From assembly GCA_041584015.1 (NCBI GenBank), contig JBFHES010000208.1:1-8292 (forward strand): 8,292 nt of DNA. The letters run 5' to 3'. The notes beneath the pieces were generated by a model. The model saw only the letters and a list, made by a program, of their open reading frames with translations. It did no database searches and was not told the DNA's origin. Both the position numbers and the translations under genes were made by a program. This document shows positions 1 through 7,387 of this stretch, in pieces. Source of the DNA: JBFHES01 sp041584015. Its GTDB lineage: Bacteria > Bacteroidota > Bacteroidia > Bacteroidales > M50B96. How positions within the stretch are numbered: the first letter of the stretch is position 1; every line of letters starts with the position of its first letter.

Positions 1-113
1 ACTTCCTTTCCGCGCACAAACCCCATTTCGGTAATTCGCTTTCTAAACGCACCATGACCTCGTACTTTGACAATTACGCCCTTATCTCCATTATGAAGGT
101 CTGAAAGTTTCAT
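1..113 (-). CDS. feoB: FeoA-domain ferrous iron transport protein, N-terminal fragment (probably FeoAB fusion)
   Basis: The first 37 complete codons of a minus-strand gene run off the left edge. They begin MKLSDLHNGDKGVIVKV and continue through GHGAFRKRITEMGFVRGKE, the SH3-like FeoA fold signature (KG-VKV, a small-residue loop, then the RxRxxEMGF turn). FeoA modulates FeoB, the GTPase-driven inner-membrane Fe2+ importer. In Bacteroidota, FeoA is commonly fused to the N-terminus of FeoB, so the rest of the protein is probably the FeoB G domain and membrane domain; that part is inference because it lies outside the window. A free-standing FeoA remains possible. The start is the ATG at 113 (complement), where the FeoA homology begins. 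The gene diverges from aconitase, and a promoter and palindrome lie about 90-150 bp upstream. Confidence 0.8.
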   Translation of the reverse strand, partial: MKLSDLHNGDKGVIVKVRGHGAFRKRITEMGFVRGKE

Positions 114-201
114 TTTATTACAATTTACATTTACCCTTCGAGGACTTTAGATCGGCGTATTACTTCAATCAGGCCGTAAATAAGATACCTCACACTCTTT
201 T

Positions 202-220
202 ATTTAGATTCTTTCTAAAT
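202..220. promoter_or_regulatory. 19-bp palindrome, candidate DtxR/Fur-like metal-regulator operator for feo
   Basis: ATTTAGATTCTTTCTAAAT is a perfect inverted repeat with 7-bp arms and a 5-bp spacer. It sits just downstream of the inferred minus-strand start point and about 90 bp before the FeoA start codon. The 19-bp length and TTAG/CTAA-type arms resemble DtxR/IdeR-family boxes, and iron uptake genes are typical targets. The regulator's identity is inference. Confidence 0.5.
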
Positions 221-229
221 ATAAGAGCA

Positions 230-260
230 CAAATTTAATCTTAATAAATTGTAGCACCAA
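230..260 (-). promoter_or_regulatory. Bacteroidota-type promoter for feo
   Basis: On the minus strand, TAAATTTG at 237-230 is an exact match to the Bacteroidota -7 element TAnnTTTG. TTG at 260-258 lies 20 bp upstream, the expected place for the -33 element. The predicted start point is near 223-226, giving a 5' leader of about 110 nt that begins right beside the 202-220 palindrome. Confidence 0.55.
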
Positions 261-393
261 TACCATAAAGTGGGTATTTTTAAAAGATTTTGGAGATTGC
301 GTCAAACGGAGAACTATCTTTATTTTTAAAATCTCGCAAACAATTGATTAATTGTATTGTCTAATTTCCAGAGTAAATTAAAAAACAAATTAC

Positions 394-401
394 TATTTTT
401 A
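394..401 (+). promoter_or_regulatory. Possible -7 element for acn
   Basis: TATTTTTA matches TAnnTTTG at 7 of 8 positions and would give a leader of about 35-40 nt before the acn ATG. No clear TTG -33 element lies at the right distance, so this is tentative. Confidence 0.3.
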
Positions 402-442
402 CATCCACATATTTAGATAATTAATTAGATAAAATATAGACC

Positions 443-2707
443 ATGGCATTTGACATTGAAATGATAAAAGGGGTTTACTCCCAAATGGCGGCAAAAATAG
501 ACGCAGCAAAGGAAGTTACTAAAAAACCATTGACGCTTGCCGAGAAAATTCTTTATGCACACCTGGCAGAAGGTAAGCTTGAAAAACCATATACCAGGGG
601 AACATCTTATGTTGATTTTAATCCGGACCGCGTGGCCATGCAGGATGCAACGGCACAAATGGCATTGCTACAATTCATGCAAGCGGGTAAAGAAAAGGTT
701 GCTGTACCTTCATCAGTACATGCCGACCATCTGATACAGGCAAAAATCGGAGCAAGTAAAGATCTGCAGGAAGGCATCAACAAAAACAACGAAGTATTTA
801 ACTTTCTTGAAAGTATATCAAACAAATACGGTATCGGTTTCTGGAAACCGGGAGCTGGTATAATTCATCAGGTAGTGCTCGAGAACTATGCATTCCCGGG
901 CGGTATGATGATCGGAACAGATTCACACACAGTAAACGCTGGTGGACTTGGTATGGTTGCTATTGGTGTTGGCGGTGCCGATGCTGTTGATGTAATGGCA
1001 GGAATGCCTTGGGAACTTAAATTTCCAAAACTAATTGGCGTTAAACTTACCGGCAAAATGAATGGCTGGACAGCTGCCAAAGATGTAATTCTAAAAGTAG
1101 CAGGAATATTAACCGTTAAAGGTGGAACCGGAGCCATTGTAGAATATTTTGGTGATGGAGCCCAAAGCTTAAGTTGTACCGGAAAAGGAACAATATGTAA
1201 TATGGGTGCCGAGATTGGCGCGACCACTTCAACATTTGGTTACGACGAAAGCATGGAGCGATACCTTAGAGCTACCGATCGTGCTGATGTTGCCGACATG
1301 GCCAATGAGGTTAAAGCATATCTAACAGGTGACGATGAGGTTTACGCAAATCCTGAACAATATTTCGATCAGGTAATAGAAATAGACTTGAATACCTTAG
1401 AGCCTCATATTAATGGACCATTTACTCCCGACCTTGCTACTCCAGTTTCACAAATGCGCGAGTTGGCAGAGAAAAATGATTGGCCACTAAAGATAGAATG
1501 GGGATTAATTGGGTCGTGTACCAACTCATCATACGAAGACTTAACACGAGCTGCCTCTATTGCCAAACAAGCAATTGACAAAGGTATCGTTACAAAAGCT
1601 GAATTCGGGATCAATCCAGGTTCGGAACAAGTGCGATACACTGCAGAGCGAGATGGACTCCTAAGTATTTTCGAGGAACAAGGTGCTCGAATTTTCACGA
1701 ATGCATGTGGACCTTGTATCGGACAATGGGATCGGGACGGTGCCAGCAAAGAAGAAAAGAACTCCATCATTCATTCATTCAACAGAAATTTTGCAAAACG
1801 CGCTGATGGCAATCCAAATACGCATGCCTTTGTGGCATCACCAGAGATGGTAGCTGCAATTGCTATATCAGGTAATCTAGGTTTCAATCCACTTACCGAC
1901 AAACTAACCAACAAGGATGGTCAGGAAGTGATGCTCGACGCTCCACATGGTGATGAGTTGCCTGCAAAAGGATTCGATGTAAAGGACAATGGTTATCAGG
2001 CACCTATTGCAGATGGTAGTAAAATTAATGTTGTAGTTAAGTCAGACTCAAAAAGGTTGCAACTACTAACACCTTTTGCTGAGTGGGATGGTAAAGATTA
2101 TATTGGCCTTAAACTGCTGATTAAAGCAAAAGGTAAATGTACCACAGACCATATCTCAATGGCTGGTCCTTGGTTGCGATTCAGAGGACACTTAGATAAT
2201 ATTTCGAACAACATGCTGATCGGAGCAGTTAACTTTTATAATGAAAAAACCAATTTGGTGAAGAACCAAATAACAGGTGTTTATGGAGAAGTACCAGCTA
2301 CAGCGCGCGACTACAAAGCAAATGGATTCTTTTCAATAATCGTTGGCGACGAGAACTATGGTGAAGGTTCATCCAGAGAACATGCTGCAATGGAACCACG
2401 TCACCTTGCTGCTAAAGTAGTGATAGTAAAATCATTTGCACGAATTCATGAAACGAATTTAAAGAAGCAAGGTATGCTCGGATTAACATTTGCCAACAAA
2501 GCAGACTATGATCTAATCCAAGAGGATGATACATTTGATGTAATAGGTTTAACCGAATTTGCTCCCGGAAAGCAGCTAAAATTAATAGCACACCATGCAG
2601 ATGGAAGTACCGACGAAATCATGGCAAATCATACCTACAATAAGAATCAAATTGAATGGTTTAAAAACGGATCTGCGCTAAATCTAATTCGTAAACAAAA
2701 CATGTAA
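443..2707 (+). CDS. acn: Aconitate hydratase (mitochondrial-type aconitase A)
   Basis: The 754-residue [4Fe-4S] enzyme interconverts citrate and isocitrate through cis-aconitate in the cytosolic TCA cycle. All landmarks are present. The cluster ligands are C359 (in LIGSCTNSS) and C422/C425 (in ACGPCIGQWD), numbered one above bovine mitochondrial aconitase. The substrate and active-site region includes SVHADH (H93, D95, H96), H142 and GTDSHT (158-163). The C-terminal swivel domain carries YGEGSSREHAA (639-649), with the catalytic serine at S643 or S644 and R645. Length and motifs fit the mitochondrial-type family usual in Bacteroidota rather than the roughly 890-residue AcnA/IRP type or AcnB. 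The start is secure: an in-frame TAG at 437-439 lies one codon before ACC-ATG. No Shine-Dalgarno is evident. The gene is monocistronic with its own terminator, and lies divergent from an iron importer, consistent with its iron demand. Confidence 0.97.
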   Translation: MAFDIEMIKGVYSQMAAKIDAAKEVTKKPLTLAEKILYAHLAEGKLEKPYTRGTSYVDFNPDRVAMQDATAQMALLQFMQAGKEKVAVPSSVHADHLIQAKIGASKDLQEGINKNNEVFNFLESISNKYGIGFWKPGAGIIHQVVLENYAFPGGMMIGTDSHTVNAGGLGMVAIGVGGADAVDVMAGMPWELKFPKLIGVKLTGKMNGWTAAKDVILKVAGILTVKGGTGAIVEYFGDGAQSLSCTGKGTICNMGAEIGATTSTFGYDESMERYLRATDRADVADMANEVKAYLTGDDEVYANPEQYFDQVIEIDLNTLEPHINGPFTPDLATPVSQMRELAEKNDWPLKIEWGLIGSCTNSSYEDLTRAASIAKQAIDKGIVTKAEFGINPGSEQVRYTAERDGLLSIFEEQGARIFTNACGPCIGQWDRDGASKEEKNSIIHSFNRNFAKRADGNPNTHAFVASPEMVAAIAISGNLGFNPLTDKLTNKDGQEVMLDAPHGDELPAKGFDVKDNGYQAPIADGSKINVVVKSDSKRLQLLTPFAEWDGKDYIGLKLLIKAKGKCTTDHISMAGPWLRFRGHLDNISNNMLIGAVNFYNEKTNLVKNQITGVYGEVPATARDYKANGFFSIIVGDENYGEGSSREHAAMEPRHLAAKVVIVKSFARIHETNLKKQGMLGLTFANKADYDLIQEDDTFDVIGLTEFAPGKQLKLIAHHADGSTDEIMANHTYNKNQIEWFKNGSALNLIRKQNM

Positions 2708-2730
2708 CAAAAAGAAGCATTGATATAGGA

Positions 2731-2758
2731 AAGGCAGTTCTTACGGAGCTGCCTTTTT
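2731..2758 (+). terminator. Intrinsic terminator of acn
   Basis: A 10-bp stem, AAGGCAGTTC pairing with GAGCTGCCTT (one G-U), closes a 5-nt loop (TTACG) and ends in a run of T. It begins 24 bp after the acn stop. Confidence 0.9.
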
Positions 2759-2954
2759 ATATGACTAATTTTTATAAGTATACCCACCGATCATATAGTT
2801 AGTCTGAAAAACAATCACTAAGCCATATACTTATTTAGAACAGATATGGATAGATCTGTATTCTGGTGAAATTCCTGTTAAAAATCCAATAAAGGATAAA
2901 ATCTTCAAACATTATCCACATTCTTATGTTCCAATTCCAAATCAAATATTTTGT

Positions 2955-5600
2955 ATGAGAAATTTAATTAGTAAAGTAATCTTCATCAGCCTTCTTGTTT
3001 TTTTAACAGGAACACTAAATTCCCAAAAGGTTGTACTGGAGCCAACTCAGGCTACCAAGGCCTTTTATCACGATAAGTCGCGCGCATTACGCGACATGGA
3101 TATTAAAGATCCATCAACGGTAAAAAATACGTGGCCAGCAGGCATTATCAAAAACAATTTTGTAAAAAGAAAATTTGTAAAAGGTGCTGAAAATAAAACC
3201 AGTAAAACTGATAGAGCCATTCAACGATTCATGGGAACCAGATCGGTTAACCAAAACCTGGGTGTTAATTTCGACGGAATGAGTAAAAGTGAAGCCGGTG
3301 GAGCAACTCCTCCAGACCCAAGCGGTGACGTAGGTCCGGAACATTACTTTCAAATGCTTAACCTAGCCATGGAAGTTTATGACAAGAGTGGAAACTCTGT
3401 TTATGGTCCAACAGCCAACAATACACTTTTCGATGGATGGGATGATGGACAGCCTTGGGATAACACCAACGACGGTGATCCAATTGTTCTGTATGATGAT
3501 CAAGCTGATCGCTGGATGGTTTCGCATTTTTCGCTTCCATCGTGGTTTGGGCCATACTACATGCTTATTGCTTATTCGGTAACAAACGACCCGTTAGGCT
3601 CATATTATCGATATGCTTATCAATTTAATGACCTACCGGATTATCCAAAATTTGGCATTTGGCCAGACGGACTTTACCTTACATTAAATAGTAACTCAAA
3701 CAATGCATCTGTATTCCAGCGCGACTCAATGTTAGTTGGAAACAATGCAGAAATGGTATCCTTCTCAATTCCTGATTATCCGGGAAGCGGATTCAAAAGC
3801 GCACTAGCTGCCGATTGTGATGGAACCTTCCCTGCCTTAGGTACACCCAACTATATTATCTACTATAACGATGATGCCTGGGGAAATTACCCAACAGATC
3901 ATCTTCGAATTTGGGAATTTGAAACGGATTGGGCCAATACATCTAACTCAACCCTTTCGATGCAAAACACACTTGTTACGGAGCCATTCGATTCTAATTT
4001 TGGAAGTGGCTGGAGCAATATTTCACAACCTGGCCCTCAGAAAATAGATGCAATTGCTCAGGCAATGATGTACAGAGTTCAGTATCGAGAATTCCCAGCA
4101 CACTCCTCCATGGTCTGTAATTATGTTGTTGATACAGATGGGAACGACCATGCAGGTATTCGCTGGTATGAATTAAGAAAGGACACCGCTGCTGCTTCAA
4201 GCTGGTACATTTATCAGCAAGGAACTTATGCACCAGACAGCGACAACAGGTGGCTGGCAAGTATTGCAATGGACAAGCATGGAAATATTGGCATGGCGTA
4301 TTCGGTTTCCTCATCTACAACTTACCCATCACTACGCTTCACCGGACATACGGTAGGTGCCCCTCTAGGAGTAATGAATGTTACAGAAACTGAAATTATT
4401 ACCGGGTCTGGCTCACAATCCGGGACCAATAGATACGGCGATTACTCTCAACTGGGATTAGACCCTAGCGATGATGAGACTTTTTGGTTTACTTCTGAAT
4501 ATATACCTGCTGGCGGTAACTGGAAAACAAGAATTGCATCTTTCTATTTTGACCCTTACGTGGTTGCTCCTATTGATGCAGCTTTAATGAATTACGAAGG
4601 TCCACAATCAGCATCCGGTTTAAGCAATCAGGAAGCCATCTCCGTGAAAATTGGAAACCTGGGAAGCGACACCCTTTACAATATTCCGCTTGATTTATAC
4701 GTAAATGGCACACTTAGCTCTGAAGATACAGTTAGTGGCATGTTACTTCCTTCAGAAGTAATTACCTATACCTTCGATAATTTAATAGATCTTTCGGTAG
4801 TAGGCATTTATAACTTAATGATGGTAGCGCATTACACGGGCGACACCGTAACTAACAACGACACTTTACTGATAGACGTTGAACACAGCGAGGCACAGTA
4901 TTGCGATGCGTCTGGAAGTGCTGGATATGAATACATCTCTAAAGTGGAAGTTGATAATTTCACAAAGTCAAGTGGTGACCTTGCTTACAGTGATTTCTTA
5001 AACGACACTGTACCTTTGAAAATGGGAGTTGACAGTGAACTAAAAGTTACCATTGGTAATGCATACAATTCCGATCAGGTTATTGTGTGGTTCGACTGGA
5101 ATCAGGATTTGGACTTCGAAGATAATAATGAGAAATACATTATTGGCACAGGAACCGGTCCACATAGCAGCACCATTGCTGTACCAGCTGGAGCTATAGC
5201 AGGTAACTCACGCATGCGAGTTCGTTTACACGACACCTCTGAAAGTCCGAACAGCACGCCATGTGGCCCTTCTGGCTATGGTGAGGTGGAAGATTATACC
5301 ATTTTTGTTGAAGACCCATTAAGCAACCAAACTATTTACCCAGCTGATCTCACATTAACATGTCACCCTAATCCTGTCACCGATCAGGCAAACATTAGCT
5401 TCACAGGTATTAATCAGGATTTGATAGTACAAGTGATTAATGTAAATGGCAAAACAATACATGAAGAATCAGTAAGTGCCAACAGCATTGCAAACACCCT
5501 AACTGTCGATATGGAATCTCAACCGGCAGGTTTGTATTTTGCAAGAATACGACTTAGCAACTACAACATTATTGATGTTAAAAAGATGATTAAGTTATAG
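2955..5600 (+). CDS. Secreted GEVED-domain protein with T9SS type A sorting domain
   Basis: The 881-residue exported protein has no assignable enzyme activity. Residues 1-23 are a Sec signal peptide: basic MRNLISK, then a hydrophobic core, with likely cleavage after LNS. Residues about 100-535 form a large unassigned region beginning GGATPPDPSGDVGPEHYFQM, with recurring aromatic/Asp strand-like motifs (DPIVLYDDQADRWMV 175-189, DYPKFGIWPDGLYLT 229-243, RWLASIAMDKHGNIGMAYS 432-450, GDYSQLGLDPSDDETFWFTS 495-514). This spacing suggests a beta-propeller, which is inference. Residues about 537-645 resemble a CARDB-type Ig-like domain (VKIGNLGSDTLYNIPLDLYV). From YC at 649-650, a GEVED module ends in GEVEDYTI (776-783). 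Residues about 797-881 are a Por/T9SS C-terminal sorting domain (HPNPVTD 804-810, PAGLYFARI 858-866, terminal KKMIKL). The mature protein is probably anchored on or released from the cell surface. The start is the first ATG after an in-frame TGA at 2805-2807. The gene is monocistronic. Confidence 0.93.
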   Translation: MRNLISKVIFISLLVFLTGTLNSQKVVLEPTQATKAFYHDKSRALRDMDIKDPSTVKNTWPAGIIKNNFVKRKFVKGAENKTSKTDRAIQRFMGTRSVNQNLGVNFDGMSKSEAGGATPPDPSGDVGPEHYFQMLNLAMEVYDKSGNSVYGPTANNTLFDGWDDGQPWDNTNDGDPIVLYDDQADRWMVSHFSLPSWFGPYYMLIAYSVTNDPLGSYYRYAYQFNDLPDYPKFGIWPDGLYLTLNSNSNNASVFQRDSMLVGNNAEMVSFSIPDYPGSGFKSALAADCDGTFPALGTPNYIIYYNDDAWGNYPTDHLRIWEFETDWANTSNSTLSMQNTLVTEPFDSNFGSGWSNISQPGPQKIDAIAQAMMYRVQYREFPAHSSMVCNYVVDTDGNDHAGIRWYELRKDTAAASSWYIYQQGTYAPDSDNRWLASIAMDKHGNIGMAYSVSSSTTYPSLRFTGHTVGAPLGVMNVTETEIITGSGSQSGTNRYGDYSQLGLDPSDDETFWFTSEYIPAGGNWKTRIASFYFDPYVVAPIDAALMNYEGPQSASGLSNQEAISVKIGNLGSDTLYNIPLDLYVNGTLSSEDTVSGMLLPSEVITYTFDNLIDLSVVGIYNLMMVAHYTGDTVTNNDTLLIDVEHSEAQYCDASGSAGYEYISKVEVDNFTKSSGDLAYSDFLNDTVPLKMGVDSELKVTIGNAYNSDQVIVWFDWNQDLDFEDNNEKYIIGTGTGPHSSTIAVPAGAIAGNSRMRVRLHDTSESPNSTPCGPSGYGEVEDYTIFVEDPLSNQTIYPADLTLTCHPNPVTDQANISFTGINQDLIVQVINVNGKTIHEESVSANSIANTLTVDMESQPAGLYFARIRLSNYNIIDVKKMIKL

Positions 5601-5622
5601 TCATTATAAAACATTCACCAGT

Positions 5623-5661
5623 GAAAGCTGATATGGTTAACCATATCAGCTTTCTTTTTTT
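5623..5661 (+). terminator. Strong intrinsic terminator after the T9SS protein
   Basis: A perfect 14-bp stem (5623-5636 with 5641-5654) with a TTAA loop is followed by seven T residues. It begins 22 bp after the stop codon. The loop is itself palindromic, so the whole hairpin is one continuous DNA palindrome. Confidence 0.93.
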
Positions 5662-5766
5662 AAAAACAAACGAAAATAACTTGCTAATAATAGGGCATTT
5701 ATAAACACACACATAATAACACTAGACAATTTTATAAAATGAGTAAGAATTAAAAAATAATATCAC

Positions 5767-5774
5767 TATCTTTG
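5767..5774 (+). promoter_or_regulatory. -7 element of the tRNA-Arg promoter
   Basis: TATCTTTG is an exact TAnnTTTG match placed 13 bp before the mature tRNA 5' end, leaving only a short leader. No clear TTG stands at the -33 position. Confidence 0.55.
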
Positions 5775-5787
5775 TCGCCCGTAAAAC

Positions 5788-5861
5788 GGTCCAGTAGCTC
5801 AGCTGGATAGAGCAATAGCCTTCTAAGCTATAGGTCCCAGGTTCGAGTCCTGGCTGGATCA
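5788..5861 (+). tRNA. tRNA-Arg (anticodon UCU)
   Basis: A complete 74-nt cloverleaf can be folded. The acceptor stem is GGTCCAG/CTGGATC (one G-U). The D stem is GCTC/GAGC, the anticodon stem ATAGC/GCTAT, with loop CTTCTAA placing TCT at 5822-5824. The T arm is CCAGG-TTCGAGT-CCTGG, and the discriminator base is A5861. It should read AGA (and AGG by wobble). The 3' CCA is not encoded (A is followed by CAG), so it must be added after transcription. The integrase 164 bp downstream makes its 3' half the likely attachment site, with the gene kept intact. Confidence 0.97.
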
Positions 5862-5894
5862 CAGGTGTGGTAAGTACATCATTTACGTATTAAG

Positions 5895-5922
5895 AGGACG
5901 GTCTACGCAAGTAGCCCGTCCT
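5895..5922 (+). other. Stable hairpin with GCAA tetraloop between tRNA and integrase
   Basis: AGGACGG pairs with CCGTCCT (5895-5901, 5916-5922). After a single T/C mismatch, CTAC pairs with GTAG around a GCAA loop, a GNRA-type tetraloop. The sequence after it (TCGTGGTTTTC) is only weakly T-rich. It could end the tRNA transcript or form part of the attachment region; neither is proven. Confidence 0.5.
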
Positions 5923-5983
5923 TCGTGGTTTTCAGAGGTTTTTGTTTTTCATACTTGGTCTTAATTTTTCTTGAAAAAGTACG

Positions 5984-6019
5984 AATGTATGCTAAAATGT
6001 ATGTCAAAATGTCTCACAA
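5984..6019 (+). repeat. Three tandem 12-bp repeats abutting the integrase start
   Basis: The units AATGTATGCTAA, AATGTATGTCAA and AATGTCTCACAA lie end to end and finish 6 bp before the integrase ATG. The first two differ at 2 of 12 positions; the third shares AATGT and the final AA. They could be integrase arm-type or accessory-factor binding sites, or an autoregulatory operator. Confidence 0.6.
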
Positions 6020-6025
6020 CGATTT

Positions 6026-7186
6026 ATGAATAGCCTTTCTCCTATATTAAATCAGAATTATATTAAGAAAGATAATACCTCTCAGGTTTATCTTATTACT
6101 TATATAAATAGAGACAGTATTCGATTAAAAACTGGAGTCTATGTAAATGGTAAGCATTGGGATAAAAACAGAAGAATGGTTAAAAGATCTGATCCTGACC
6201 ACGAGGATAAGAATCTACATATCAATAACTGTATGGCTCGGGCAACCGAGATTTTCAAAAAATACAGACTTAATTTTAAGCAACTCACACCACCAATTCT
6301 CCGAGAAGAATACAGAATTTTTTCCACTCAAATCGATTTTTATAAATTCTTCCAGAATGAGATAAATAAAAAGAAGCAGATCAATGAACCTTCCACCATG
6401 AGAAGACATCAAGGTGTTCTTGAAAAGCTTCGAAGATTCAGGCCTACCCTCCGATTCTCAGAGATTGATGAAGAATTTATAAAAAGCTTTAATGGTTATA
6501 TGAGGGTTAAACTACGCAACGGAAAAAACACCAGGGCAAAAACACTATCTACCTTAAAAGAATATCTTCATATTGCGTTACGAGTTGGCGTAATTGAGTA
6601 CGATCCATTTAAATACTATAAAATTCAAACAGAAAAAACAGAGATCATTTGCTTAACAAAAAATGAACTTGAAAAACTGAAGCGGGTGTATGAGAATAAC
6701 GACTACCAGCCGGGCAAATTTAAAGCCTTGCGACGCTTTCTTTTCTGTTGTTTTACTGGTTTACGAATCTCCGATTTAGAACAATTGAGTCTTCACCATA
6801 TACACAACTCAATAATACAGATAGTACCGCATAAAACCAGAAATCAAAAATCCATTAAAATAGAAATTCCGATTATTGAATATGCGCAAAGGCTTATTGA
6901 TGACGAACGAGCTGATTACAAGCGGGTACATGTTTTTGAGCCTATGCATAGGAATACAATCAGCAGGTACATTAAAGAAATTGCGAAGGACATCAACTTA
7001 CACAAGAACATATCAACAAAAACGGCCAGGCATACATTTGCCACTCTTTTCCTGGAAACCGGAGGTGCCATTGAAGTACTTCAACAATTACTTGGTCATT
7101 CTAATATCCGAGAAACCATGGTATATGTGCATGTAGCAAAAAAGAGGATCATCGATCAGATGACCCTCTTCAGTAATAATATTTAA
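6026..7186 (+). CDS. Tyrosine recombinase/integrase (Bacteroidota element type)
   Basis: The 386-residue site-specific recombinase probably integrates and excises the element at the adjacent tRNA-Arg. Residues 1-95 are the arm DNA-binding domain typical of Bacteroidota integrases (RDSIRLKTGVYVNGKHWDKN, 29-48). Residues about 100-200 are the SAM-like core-binding domain. The catalytic domain follows, with Arg I R247 (TGLRISDL), the beta-hairpin Lys K270 (HKTRN), Arg II R335 (TARHTFAT), H358 (LLGH) and nucleophile Y367 (MVYVH), nine residues after H358 as usual. The residue normally His in the HxxR box is Lys (K332). The start is fixed by an in-frame TAA at 5993-5995, with ATG 6026 the first start after it. 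The length is full for the family and there is no frameshift. The gene is convergent with the small gene that follows, their stops abutting. Confidence 0.95.
   Translation: MNSLSPILNQNYIKKDNTSQVYLITYINRDSIRLKTGVYVNGKHWDKNRRMVKRSDPDHEDKNLHINNCMARATEIFKKYRLNFKQLTPPILREEYRIFSTQIDFYKFFQNEINKKKQINEPSTMRRHQGVLEKLRRFRPTLRFSEIDEEFIKSFNGYMRVKLRNGKNTRAKTLSTLKEYLHIALRVGVIEYDPFKYYKIQTEKTEIICLTKNELEKLKRVYENNDYQPGKFKALRRFLFCCFTGLRISDLEQLSLHHIHNSIIQIVPHKTRNQKSIKIEIPIIEYAQRLIDDERADYKRVHVFEPMHRNTISRYIKEIAKDINLHKNISTKTARHTFATLFLETGGAIEVLQQLLGHSNIRETMVYVHVAKKRIIDQMTLFSNNI
7139..7170 (-). terminator. Minus-strand intrinsic terminator inside the integrase 3' coding end
   Basis: Read on the minus strand, AAGAGGGTCATC (7170-7159) pairs with GATGATCCTCTT (7153-7142) through 12 bp including one G-U, around loop TGATC. 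The T run continues to 7139, giving five T in a row. On the plus strand the G-U becomes an A/C mismatch and no T run follows, so the signal favours minus-strand transcripts. It starts 17 bp after the stop of the 7187-7387 gene. Confidence 0.7.
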
Positions 7187-7387
7187 CTATTTGTGTTGTA
7201 GTTTTGCATGAGCTCTGTCCTTCATTATGAACAAATGATACAGAGTTGTTCGATACTCTCGTTTACTAAATTCACCTTTACCTTTTAGGCTTATCATCCG
7301 TATGGCGTTCTCAAGAGTTGTTATTTCTTCCGATAGTGTTATTTCCTCAGCGCGATCTTGCCATATTATTTGAATTTCATCTTCCAT
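7187..7387 (-). CDS. Small hypothetical protein (66 aa)
   Basis: I do not recognise this protein. It begins MEDEIQIIWQDRAEEITLSE and ends MKDRAHAKLQHK: an acidic first third, then a basic, probably helical remainder (LENAIRMISLKGKGEFSKRE), with no signal peptide or membrane segment. The ATG at 7387 is preferred over a TTG five codons upstream. Support comes from its position between an integrase and an antirepressor, a minus-strand terminator 17 bp after its stop, and absence of overlap with neighbours. The TAG stop directly abuts the integrase TAA on the other strand. It may be co-transcribed with the antirepressor gene 157 bp upstream. It could be a small regulatory protein of the element, but nothing in the sequence proves this. 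Confidence 0.6.
   Translation of the reverse strand: MEDEIQIIWQDRAEEITLSEEITTLENAIRMISLKGKGEFSKREYRTTLYHLFIMKDRAHAKLQHK

Larger units (their letters stand above)
114..442. other. Intergenic region between divergent feo and acn genes
   Basis: These 329 bases contain no convincing gene. They hold the minus-strand promoter and 19-bp palindrome listed separately. They also hold three weaker symmetric elements: AATACC/GGTATT arms at 259-264 and 273-278, overlapping the feo -33 region; ACAATTGATTAATTGT at 340-355 (6-bp arms, 4-bp spacer); and a direct repeat TTAGATAA at 413-420 and 425-432, just before the acn start. The ATTTAGAT at 411-418 is identical to the first 8 bases of the feo palindrome. 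The region is strongly AT-rich, so the weaker repeats may be chance. Confidence 0.7.

Noticed and set aside
2838..2861. ACAGAT/ATCTGT hairpin before the T9SS protein gene
   Set aside because: Only 6-bp arms with an 8-nt loop in AT-rich sequence, and no conserved context; not distinguishable from chance.
2808..2954. Open frame of 49 codons upstream of, and in frame with, the T9SS protein
   Set aside because: It contains no ATG, GTG or TTG, and the signal peptide starts exactly at the ATG at 2955.
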